From: Verrucomicrobiota bacterium | GTDB lineage: Bacteria; Verrucomicrobiota; Verrucomicrobiia; Limisphaerales; JAFMIX01 | DNA length: 5,244 nucleotides | Direction of reading: 5' to 3' | Assembly (NCBI GenBank): GCA_026397895.1 | Contig: JAPLTZ010000049.1 | Coordinates: 1-5,244, forward strand | Part shown: positions 1-5,244 of the stretch, one piece after another | Numbering within the stretch: position 1 is the first letter of the stretch | Layout of the letters: each line of letters opens with the position of its first letter | Made by a program: the position numbers and the translations under genes | Notes under the pieces: model-generated | Seen by the model: the letters and a program-made list of their open reading frames with translations, nothing else | Database searches by the model: none | Told to the model about the DNA's origin: nothing

Positions 1-148
1 GCACCATCGCGTCGTAGGGATTGATTTCGCCCAGCCAGAGCGCCTCGTCGCCGTCCGCCGCCACATCCACCGAATAGCCTTCCGCGACCAGACCCGCGCG
101 GATGTGTTCGGCCACTTTCTTTACGTCTTCCGCCAGAAGTATGCGCAT
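1..148 (-). CDS. Response regulator, OmpR/PhoB-like receiver domain (5' part only, runs off left edge)
   Basis: Translating the minus strand from the ATG at 148 gives 49 residues beginning MRILLAEDVKKVAEHIRAGL and continuing through GYSVDVAADGDEALWL to a final N-P-Y-D-A-M-V at the window edge. This is the beta1-alpha1-beta2 part of a two-component receiver domain. E7-D8 form the acidic pair that binds Mg2+. The phospho-accepting Asp is expected a few residues beyond the edge, so neither it nor the output domain can be seen. The E-G-Y-x-V-D-V-A-x-D-G-x-E-A-L-W-L style is typical of the OmpR/PhoB winged-helix class, which is an inference because the C-terminal half is missing. Residue 9 is Val where many family members have an acidic residue. 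An in-frame GTG at 157 is an alternative start: GGAAG (165-169) lies 7 nt before it but 16 nt before the ATG. The gene follows ffh on the same strand after 71 bp. No histidine kinase is in the window. Confidence 0.88.
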   Translation of the reverse strand, partial: MRILLAEDVKKVAEHIRAGLVAEGYSVDVAADGDEALWLGEINPYDAMV

Positions 149-219
149 GATGGACACCGTATCACTTCCACTGTTAGGTGTAAAAGCGGAATAAGTTCAT
201 CGCCGCCCGACCACGGATA

Positions 220-1569
220 TCAACGCCGCGGCATCATCCCCGGCGGCATTCCGCCCATGCGCGTCATCATCTTCTGGAACTTGCCCATCTTCTTCATCAT
301 CTGCTGCATTTCGTTGAACTTGTTCAGCATCGTGTTCAACTCCGCCACGCTCACGCCGCTGCCCTTGGCGATGCGGATGCGGCGCTTGGCGTTCAGGATT
401 TGCGGGCTCTGCCGTTCCTGCGGCGTCATGCCGCAGATCATCGCCTCCATGCGGACAAATTCCTTCTCCTGCTTCGAGAGATTTCCCTGCTGCTTCACCA
501 TCTCCGCGCCGCCGGGCAGCATCTTCACGATGTTCTCCAGCGAGCCCATCTGCTTCATCGCGCGCAACTGCTCCAGAAAATCCTCCAGCGTGAACTGCCC
601 TTTGCGCATCTTTTCTTCCATGCGCTTGGCGTCGGCTTCGCTGACGACTTCGGCGGCCTTTTCCACGAGGCTGACGACGTCACCCATGCCGAGGATGCGC
701 GAGGCCATCCGCTCCGGATGAAACGGCTCGAACTCGTCCAGCTTCTCGCCGACGCCGGCGAACTTGATGGGCTTGCCGGTGACGGACTTCATGCTCAACG
801 CCGCGCCGCCGCGCGCGTCGCCGTCGAGTTTGGTGAGAATGGAGCCGGTGATGCCGAGCGCCTGGTCGAAGTGCGTGGCGACGTTGACGGCTTCCTGGCC
901 GGTGGCGGCGTCGAGCACGAGCAAAATCTCCTGCGGCTTCACGAGGTCGCGCAGGCGCACGAGTTCCAGCACGAGCGGCTCGTCAATCTGCAAGCGCCCG
1001 GCGGTGTCGAAGATGAGCGTGTTGCGGTTCGTTTCCTTGGCGACGGCGAGCGCTTCGCGGGCGATTTTGAGAACGTCCGTTTCGCCGCGCTTCAGAAAGA
1101 CGGGAATCTCCAACTGCTTGCCAAGCGTCTCAAGTTGGTCCATCGCCGCCGGGCGATACACGTCCGCCGCGACGAGCAGCGGCGTGCGGCCCTGCTTGAG
1201 AAGGAGCTTGGCGAGCTTACCGCTGGAAGTGGTTTTGCCCGCGCCGTGCAAGCCGACCATCAGCACACAGGCGGGATTGCCGGAGAGATTCAGCCCCGCG
1301 TTGGCCGAGCCGAGCAAATCCACGAGCTCGTCGTGAATGATCTTGATGATCTGCTGGCCGGGCTGGACGCTGGCAATGACTTCCGCGCCGATGGCCTTGG
1401 CCTGAACGCGCTCGATGAAGTCGCGCGCGACCTTGAAATTCACGTCGGCTTCGAGCAACGCCATGCGCACCTCGCGCAAAGAATCGGCGACGTTGCTCTC
1501 GGAAATCTTGCCGAGGCCGCGCAGGTTGCGGAAGGCGTTCTGGAGTTTGCCGCTTAACGAATCGAACAT
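220..1569 (-). CDS. ffh: Signal recognition particle protein Ffh (SRP54 homologue)
   Basis: Complete 449-aa SRP GTPase, close to the roughly 450 aa usual for bacterial Ffh. With 4.5S RNA it binds signal sequences emerging from the ribosome and, through FtsY, delivers ribosomes to SecYEG. The helical N domain (about 1-85) precedes the G domain. That domain shows the P-loop GLHGAGKTT (106-114), DTAGRL (188-193), TKLDGDARGG (from 246) and FAGVGEKLDEFEPF (from 270). The M domain starts near residue 325 and carries the RNA-binding helix with R-I-A-K-G-S-G (399-405). It ends in the Met-rich tail expected of the signal-peptide groove. The frame stays open to a GTG at 1575, but the ATG at 1569 gives the family-typical MFDSLS start and has an AGG (1578-1580) 8 nt upstream, so it is preferred. 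His108 replaces the usual Gln in the P-loop. The stop is TGA at 220-222. The gene is divergent from the DUF3047 gene. Confidence 0.98.
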   Translation of the reverse strand: MFDSLSGKLQNAFRNLRGLGKISESNVADSLREVRMALLEADVNFKVARDFIERVQAKAIGAEVIASVQPGQQIIKIIHDELVDLLGSANAGLNLSGNPACVLMVGLHGAGKTTSSGKLAKLLLKQGRTPLLVAADVYRPAAMDQLETLGKQLEIPVFLKRGETDVLKIAREALAVAKETNRNTLIFDTAGRLQIDEPLVLELVRLRDLVKPQEILLVLDAATGQEAVNVATHFDQALGITGSILTKLDGDARGGAALSMKSVTGKPIKFAGVGEKLDEFEPFHPERMASRILGMGDVVSLVEKAAEVVSEADAKRMEEKMRKGQFTLEDFLEQLRAMKQMGSLENIVKMLPGGAEMVKQQGNLSKQEKEFVRMEAMICGMTPQERQSPQILNAKRRIRIAKGSGVSVAELNTMLNKFNEMQQMMKKMGKFQKMMTRMGGMPPGMMPRR

Positions 1570-1590
1570 CCCCACAGCCTAAAGTCCGGG

Positions 1591-1614
1591 GTTCAGAGTT
1601 CAAGGTTCAAAGTT
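1591..1614. repeat. Three tandem degenerate heptamers (GTTCARR) between divergent genes
   Basis: On the plus strand the units GTTCAGA, GTTCAAG and GTTCAAA follow one another and are closed by a partial fourth unit, GTT. The first five bases are invariant and only positions 6-7 vary among purines. The array sits 22 bp upstream of the ffh ATG and 61 bp before the DUF3047 ATG. It looks like a short intergenic tandem repeat of the kind scattered through some bacterial genomes. Its role is unknown. I cannot tell whether it is a protein-binding site or simply repetitive spacer. Confidence 0.7.
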
Positions 1615-1674
1615 GCGCCGGCGGGCGCGCCGCTCGACAAACGGCGGCGGCTGAAATAGCTTCGGCGTGGCGGC

Positions 1675-2322
1675 ATGAACCGGCTATTCCTGAAAATGTT
1701 TTTTTGCGTGGTCGCGCCGGCGGTCTGGGCCGGCGGCACCGGCGGAGTCATATTCCGCGAAGACTTCAAGCCGCCGTTGAGCGCGGAGTGGAAGCCGTTC
1801 AAGTTCGCCGGGTGGACGGATTACCGCGCCGGGCTGGACGGCACAAACCGCTGTCTCATCGCCCACGCGCCCGGCGTGGCTTCGGGCCTGGCGCACGCGG
1901 TGACGGCAAAGCCGGCGGGGAAATTGATTTTGCGGTGGCGCTGGAAGATTGACCGCTGCCCGCCGGGGGCGACCGAGACGAACCTCGCCACCTTCGACCA
2001 CACGGCGCGGATTTTCGTGGCGTTCAAGACGTTCACCGGGCCGCCGCGCTCGATCCATTACGTCTGGGCCAACGAGGCGGCGGTCGGGGCGACTTTTCTC
2101 CATCCAAATTCCAGCCGCGCGCGGTTCATCGCGTTGCAGACCGGCAACGCCCGCGCCGGCCAGTGGCTCGCCGAAAGCCGCGACGTGACGGCGGACTGGC
2201 AGCGCCTTTTCCCCGACCAGAAAATGCCCGCGCCGGAGGCCGTGGGGGTCATCACCGGCACGGACAGCACGGGCACGGAGGTAACGGGCTGGTATGCGGA
2301 CATCGAACTGCGCGAAGAGTAG
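1675..2322 (+). CDS. Secreted DUF3047 domain protein
   Basis: Complete 215-aa protein. Residues 1-19 (M-N-R-L-F-L-K then a hydrophobic stretch ending A-P-A-V-W-A) form a short Sec signal peptide, with cleavage plausible after A-V-W-A. The remainder fits my memory of DUF3047, an uncharacterised beta-rich family of about 200-270 aa. The matching blocks are G-V-A-S-G-L (67-72), L-R-W-R-W-K-I-D (86-93), D-H-T-A-R-I-F-V-A-F (108-117), S-I-H-Y-V-W-A-N (126-133), E-S-R-D-V-T-A-D-W-Q-R-L-F (167-179) and G-V-I-T-G-T-D-S-T-G with W-Y-A-D-I (191-210). The strand pattern suggests a jelly-roll or lectin-like fold, but no function is established and no catalytic residues can be named. Export to the periplasm or outside is likely. 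It is the only plus-strand gene here, divergent from ffh (105-bp gap) and convergent with the next gene (8 bp). No good Shine-Dalgarno precedes the ATG at 1675. Confidence 0.87.
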   Translation: MNRLFLKMFFCVVAPAVWAGGTGGVIFREDFKPPLSAEWKPFKFAGWTDYRAGLDGTNRCLIAHAPGVASGLAHAVTAKPAGKLILRWRWKIDRCPPGATETNLATFDHTARIFVAFKTFTGPPRSIHYVWANEAAVGATFLHPNSSRARFIALQTGNARAGQWLAESRDVTADWQRLFPDQKMPAPEAVGVITGTDSTGTEVTGWYADIELREE

Positions 2323-2330
2323 GCGGCGGG

Positions 2331-3611
2331 CTATTCGGTTTTTTTGCGCAGGTAAGAGAGCTTCAGGCCGGGATAATGCTCCTGCATGTCGGAAATCCGC
2401 ACGAACATCCACGGCTGGGTGTGGCTGTTGCCGTATTTCGTGAAGGCGAGATCGTCCGCGACGAAGACGGCGGAATGTTTGATTTCCTGCCGGTCATTCA
2501 TGAACAGGATGATGTCGCCGTAAAGGTTGGGCTGTTCGATTTTGTAGAAATTGGACTCGATGTAGCGCACGGCATAAGCCGCATCGTTGTAGCGGTTGTC
2601 CGGCTCGACGCTGCTGAAGTTGAAGGTGCTCCAGTGACAGTCCCGGTTCGGTTCGCCCTTTTCCGGCGGCAACGGATAGGTGTAAAGCCGTTCGCGCGCG
2701 AACGGCGGCAGCAGGTAGGCGAAGCTGATTGTGCCGCCGCTCGGCAATTCCTTCAGCGCCTCGAGCAACGGCCGGAGGTTGGTGAACCGGACATTGTCCA
2801 TGCGCCCCCAATAACCGGCAATCTTGTCAATGTCGCTGTCCGGCCGGATGCAAAGCCGCGCCAGCACCGCCGACTGCCGCGACAACGCCCGGGCCATCGC
2901 CACGCGCCGCTCAAACGTCGGGATGTTCATCAGCAGAACCGGGTAATCCACCAAGTGCGTCGAGTCGCCGCTGCGGAAAACCAGCTTCTTCAACAGCGCC
3001 ACGTCGTCTGGATGCAACCGCTCGTCCGCGTAAATGGTTTCGATGCTGTCCTTCGGGAAAACGTAGGGGTAGTCGATCAGAACATACACATTCCGGCCAT
3101 AAAACGACGCGTAAAGCTTCTGCCGCTCCTCGGCGGTCAGCGCCAAAAGAAATTCATCGGTGGGTTTGACCACCGTCGCGTTGCCCTGCGTGCCGGCCTG
3201 CCCGGCGGTCAACGCCGTCTCAGCCTGTTTCGCCGTCAACCCACCGGCGGCGAACAGTTCTTTGACCTGCGCCACACTCATCCCCGGAAATTTCCATGTC
3301 ATCGGCTGAACATTCCGAACCTCGCCGACGACATATTCCACCGGACGTTCCAGCTTGATGTTCTGCAACAGCATTTCCCCCCACGCCCCTTTGCGGGTGT
3401 AGGTGCTTTTGTCCTGCTGATCGGGATCGGGAATGTTGTTGGCGACGAACGAAATCTCCTTGGGATGCGCACTGAACAGCCGGCTGGACACCAGGATCGT
3501 TCCCACCATCAGGCACAGGCTGAAAAAAATCAGGCCCGGTAGGTTGAACCGGAATTGATTTGCCGCTTCGGACGGCTCGGTTGAATTATCACCACGTTTG
3601 GGTTTGGCCAT
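2331..3611 (-). CDS. Single-pass membrane protein with probable C-terminal NlpC/P60-like (papain-fold) domain
   Basis: A 426-aa protein of unknown function. A basic, polar N-terminus (M-A-K-P-K-R) precedes one hydrophobic segment at about 23-43 (from N-L-P-G-L-I-F-F), which looks like an uncleaved anchor with the rest outside the cytoplasm. The middle (50-300) is mostly soluble and includes L-T-A-E-E-R-Q-K-L-Y (158-167) and the block G-R-M-D-N-V-R-F-T-N-L-R-P-L-L-E-A-L (269-286). The C-terminal part shows D-C-H-W (Cys325), Y-G-D-I-I-L-F (364-370) and K-H-S-A-V-F-V (His379), followed by F-T-K-Y-G. The order Cys, then G-D-h-h-x-F, then His matches NlpC/P60 cysteine peptidases, so Cys325 and His379 are candidate catalytic residues. 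This is inference from motif order. The frame extends 17 codons upstream to 3662, but the ATG at 3611 starts a typical anchor-protein N-terminus and is preferred. No Shine-Dalgarno is evident. The cell-wall substrate, if any, is unknown. Confidence 0.85.
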   Translation of the reverse strand: MAKPKRGDNSTEPSEAANQFRFNLPGLIFFSLCLMVGTILVSSRLFSAHPKEISFVANNIPDPDQQDKSTYTRKGAWGEMLLQNIKLERPVEYVVGEVRNVQPMTWKFPGMSVAQVKELFAAGGLTAKQAETALTAGQAGTQGNATVVKPTDEFLLALTAEERQKLYASFYGRNVYVLIDYPYVFPKDSIETIYADERLHPDDVALLKKLVFRSGDSTHLVDYPVLLMNIPTFERRVAMARALSRQSAVLARLCIRPDSDIDKIAGYWGRMDNVRFTNLRPLLEALKELPSGGTISFAYLLPPFARERLYTYPLPPEKGEPNRDCHWSTFNFSSVEPDNRYNDAAYAVRYIESNFYKIEQPNLYGDIILFMNDRQEIKHSAVFVADDLAFTKYGNSHTQPWMFVRISDMQEHYPGLKLSYLRKKTE

Positions 3612-3675
3612 AAAAAAACAAGGCAGCACGATAGGTGTCGGCGACGGGACTGCAAGAAACAAAACACATTATCGC

Positions 3676-3693
3676 AAAAACGGCCCCAAGCCG
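3676..3693 (-). terminator. Possible weak intrinsic terminator downstream of the glycosidase-like gene
   Basis: Read on the minus strand, CGGC (3693-3690) and GCCG (3684-3681) can form a 4-bp all-GC stem around a 5-nt loop. Five T residues (3680-3676) follow immediately. It lies 18 bp after the stop of the glycosidase-like gene and before the membrane-protein gene. The stem is short, so termination may be partial. A GATAAT hexamer (3673-3668 on the minus strand) follows directly and could be a -10 element for the next gene, but no convincing -35 accompanies it. Confidence 0.3.
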
Positions 3694-3711
3694 GAGCTGG
3701 AGTTGCACATC

Positions 3712-4986
3712 CTACGGCAGCGTGCGCAACCGGTAGAACTGCGCCGGCTGATTCGCGCCGTTGGTCCAAGCCGTGACGTTGGTCGCCGCGAGTTGCGCCG
3801 CGCCGGAGTTCGTCCAGCTCCGCAGGTCGGTGCTGGCTTCGACCTGATACACGCCGCCCGGCCAGCTTGGCCATTGCAACCGGATCGCGCCGGCATCTGC
3901 CCGGCCGATGCTGATTTGATTCGGCGGAAACAGGCGGGCGCGCCACTGCTCGAAATCTGCCTGATAGCCGGCAGCGTCAATGTCGCCGACGTAGATTTCA
4001 AAATAGGTGCTGCCAAAAGTGTCGCTGGCATATTGCATCCCGTCGGCGGGCGTGGCGTTGGTGACCTGGGAATTGTAGTTGTTGAACGGCTTCGCCCACG
4101 ACGTGAGCGCCTGAAACCCGACCCACGCATTCGTCTGCGAGAGAAACAGCGGCCCGCCAAAAGTGGTGTTCGGCCGGCCGGTGAGCGGGTCCACGCCCGG
4201 CGCGGCGCGGCTGGCTGAAAGATTTTCCATCCAGAATCCAACGCGCGGCCCGGTGACGCCGTTGAATTCGGCCAAAATGCTTTCGCGCACGAATTCCCAT
4301 AACGACGGCGTGGCCTGATTGTCCGTGATGGGCCAGAAACCAATCTGCACAAACTTCGCCGGGAAATTTGTGACGGCGGCGCGCAGATTGAGCAACACGG
4401 CGTTGGTCAGGGCGGCACGAGAATAATTGCTCATGTTGCGCAGCAAAACCGACGGATCGCGAATCGCCAAATCCGCCCCGGCCAGCCCGAAGTTCACCAC
4501 CGTCAGCACCGGGTGATCCTTCAGCTTCACGCCGTCAATCTGATACTCGGCCAGCGCGTGCAGAAAAATTTCCGCCCGCGCCAGCAAAAAACCGTCCCAC
4601 GGCACGGCGCGCAACTGCACGGAGTTGGTGTCATACCACGTTGTCACGCCGGGCGTCTGCGCCAGCCACGGCGGGTCCACATTGATGATTTCCAGCGAAA
4701 GATTTTTGTTGATGGCCGCCAGCCGCCGGATGTTCCAGTCAACGAGGGTGAAATCGAATTGATCCTGGTTTGTCTCCATCGTCGCCCACGACGCGCGCAG
4801 CACATAGCCGGAAACGAAATCGTTGCTGCGGATGTTCCCATCGCGCATGGAAACGCCGTTGGTGCTGTGGCCGTTCGCGCCGTCGAGAACGTAGATGCCG
4901 CGCGGCTGGGGAAAGCCAACCGCCGCCCGCATCTCCAATGGAAGGCACAGTAGGTCCAGCAGAAACAGCAGATGAACTGGACGCAT
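3712..4986 (-). CDS. Secreted glycoside-hydrolase-like TIM-barrel protein with C-terminal verrucomicrobial-type module
   Basis: A 424-aa protein. Residues 1-22 (M-R-P-V-H then a Leu-rich core ending L-E-M-R-A-A) look like a Sec signal peptide, so it is probably exported. Residues about 45-340 resemble a (beta/alpha)8 glycosidase barrel. G-Y-V-L-R-A-S-W-A-T-M-E-T-N with Q-F-D-F (60-79) matches the G-x-x-x-R-x-x-W-x-x-h-E ... F-x-F entry common in clan GH-A-like proteins, and L-E-I-I-N-V-D-P-P-W-L (98-108) follows. Candidate acidic residues at strand ends are Asp172 (F-G-L-A-G-A-D), Glu254 (F-W-M-E-N) and Glu330 (Y-F-E-I-Y). No canonical N-E-P motif is present, so family and activity are unassigned. 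Residues about 355-424 form a small beta module with Y-Q-V-E-A-S-T-D-L-R-S-W and a terminal F-Y-R-L-R. The frame opens at TTG 5004, but ATG 4986 starts a better signal peptide. No strong Shine-Dalgarno is visible. It lies between thrS and the membrane-protein gene, all on one strand. Confidence 0.85.
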   Translation of the reverse strand: MRPVHLLFLLDLLCLPLEMRAAVGFPQPRGIYVLDGANGHSTNGVSMRDGNIRSNDFVSGYVLRASWATMETNQDQFDFTLVDWNIRRLAAINKNLSLEIINVDPPWLAQTPGVTTWYDTNSVQLRAVPWDGFLLARAEIFLHALAEYQIDGVKLKDHPVLTVVNFGLAGADLAIRDPSVLLRNMSNYSRAALTNAVLLNLRAAVTNFPAKFVQIGFWPITDNQATPSLWEFVRESILAEFNGVTGPRVGFWMENLSASRAAPGVDPLTGRPNTTFGGPLFLSQTNAWVGFQALTSWAKPFNNYNSQVTNATPADGMQYASDTFGSTYFEIYVGDIDAAGYQADFEQWRARLFPPNQISIGRADAGAIRLQWPSWPGGVYQVEASTDLRSWTNSGAAQLAATNVTAWTNGANQPAQFYRLRTLP

Positions 4987-5001
4987 CACAGATAACAGGC
5001 G

Positions 5002-5044
5002 CAAAAACAGTCGCTCTGGTTACACAGCAACGCAACAGTTTTTG
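5002..5044 (-). terminator. Terminator-like imperfect inverted repeat after thrS, possibly bidirectional
   Basis: Read on the minus strand, CAAAAAC (5044-5038) pairs with GTTTTTG (5008-5002). After one T-T mismatch, GTTGC (5036-5032) pairs with GCGAC (5014-5010), with one G-U. The loop is 17 nt. The structure starts 3 nt after the thrS stop codon. The A-tract and T-tract arms fit a terminator that could stop transcription from either side. Only 15 bp separate it from the ATG of the next gene, so the element could also lie in that gene's leader. The long loop and single wobble pair lower confidence. Confidence 0.5.
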
Positions 5045-5047
5045 AAA

Positions 5048-5244
5048 CTACGCCCTCCGCTCTTTGATGCTCGCCAGAATATCCGCCACGACTTCCGCCT
5101 TCGGCTTCGCGCCTTGCGGGCCGCCGTGGTGGAGACGCACGCTCACCGCGCCAGCTTCCATGTCGCGACCGCCGATGACCAGCATCGTGTGGACGCGCAA
5201 TTGTTCCGCGTTGGAAATCTTCGCCTTGAACGGCGTCGCGCTGA
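5048..5244 (-). CDS. thrS: Threonyl-tRNA synthetase, C-terminal part (runs off right edge)
   Basis: The last 64 codons of a minus-strand gene ending in TAG at 5048-5050. The class II enzyme charges tRNA-Thr using ATP in the cytoplasm. The visible part fits the end of its anticodon-binding domain: K-A-K-I-S-N-A-E-Q-L-R-V-H-T-M-L-V-I-G-G, then R-D-M-E-A-G-A-V-S-V-R, then the final helix A-E-V-V-A-D-I-L-A-S-I-K. This corresponds to the family pattern K-I-R-x-A-x-x-x-K-V-P-Y-M-L-V-x-G-x-x-E-x-x-x-x-x-V-S-V-R. The usual V-P-Y-M-L-V reads V-H-T-M-L-V here. The insertion between the V-R strand and the last helix (L-H-H-G-G-P-Q-G-A-K) replaces the common R-G-x-x-L-G-S segment. Catalytic and editing domains lie outside the window. 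ProRS and HisRS share the fold, but the M-E-A-G-A-V-S-V-R block favours ThrRS. A hairpin follows the stop closely. Confidence 0.88.
   Translation of the reverse strand, partial: SATPFKAKISNAEQLRVHTMLVIGGRDMEAGAVSVRLHHGGPQGAKPKAEVVADILASIKERRA

Noticed and set aside
181..206. Possible terminator after ffh: GCGG / CCGC stem with 13-nt loop followed by TTTTA on the minus strand
   Set aside because: Only 4 bp of stem with a large loop and four T residues, so too weak to list as a feature. Read-through into the response regulator is equally likely.
400..1557. Plus-strand open frame of 385 codons opposite ffh
   Set aside because: It lies wholly antisense to an unmistakable ffh and its translation shows no family motifs. 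It is a by-product of codon bias.
1624..1651. GC-rich palindrome GGCGCGCC and nearby CGCCG...CGGCG in the ffh/DUF3047 gap
   Set aside because: Stems are only 4-5 bp and typical of GC-rich DNA. No T-tract or repeat context supports a terminator or operator.
1570..1674. Search for a small RNA (for example 4.5S SRP RNA) next to ffh
   Set aside because: The 105-bp gap lacks the GGAA/GNRA-tetraloop and long hairpin of SRP RNA. No other gap is large enough.
2163..3542. Long plus-strand open frame of 459 codons opposite the membrane-protein gene
   Set aside because: It is rich in Arg, His, Val and Gln, as antisense frames of GC-rich genes tend to be. It overlaps the end of the DUF3047 gene and has no recognisable domain, while the minus strand encodes a membrane anchor and NlpC/P60-like motifs.
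3612..3662. 17-codon N-terminal extension of the membrane protein back to an ATG at 3662
   Set aside because: The extension (M-F-L-A-V-P-S-P-T-P) would put a second odd hydrophobic stretch before a normal basic anchor-protein start (M-A-K-P-K-R). It lies in what looks like intergenic sequence.
1699..5008. TTTTTGCG seen four times (1701-1708 and 2341-2348 on plus; 3680-3673 and 5007-5000 on minus)
   Set aside because: More frequent than random expectation for an 8-mer, but two copies lie inside coding sequence (a Phe-rich signal peptide and a Lys-rich tail on the opposite strand). No consistent position or spacing suggests a motif.

Overview
The window appears G+C-rich and tightly packed. It most likely comes from the chromosome of a verrucomicrobial bacterium (Pedosphaera/Limisphaerales-like). 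This assignment rests on protein style, not on a search: the secreted TIM-barrel-like protein ends in a C-terminal module with a Y-x-V-E-A-S-T-D-L-x-x-W ... F-Y-R-L-R pattern that I associate with secreted proteins of that phylum. The single-pass membrane protein with a C-terminal D-C-H-W / G-D-I-I-L-F / H-S-A-V pattern also has, as I recall it, a verrucomicrobial flavour. No mobile element, CRISPR array, tRNA or rRNA gene is visible.

Layout from left to right: (1) the first 49 codons of an OmpR/PhoB-type response regulator on the minus strand, running off the left edge; (2) ffh, the protein subunit of the signal recognition particle, complete on the minus strand; (3) a 105-bp divergent gap with three degenerate heptamer repeats; (4) a secreted DUF3047 protein, the only plus-strand gene; (5) converging on it with 8 bp between stops, a minus-strand membrane-anchored protein of 426 aa with a probable NlpC/P60-like papain-fold domain at its C-terminus; (6) a 100-bp gap; (7) a minus-strand secreted glycosidase-like protein of 424 aa; (8) a 61-bp gap with a terminator-like inverted repeat; (9) the last 64 codons of thrS (threonyl-tRNA synthetase) on the minus strand, running off the right edge.

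Two housekeeping translation/targeting genes (thrS, ffh) flank three genes of unknown function. All three appear directed to the envelope or exterior: two have Sec-type signal peptides and one has a single N-terminal membrane anchor. The three read as an accessory envelope cluster, but nothing in the sequence shows that they act together. I see no clear evidence for a new multi-gene system. The most uncertain and interesting content is the two poorly characterised minus-strand proteins and the short intergenic repeats.
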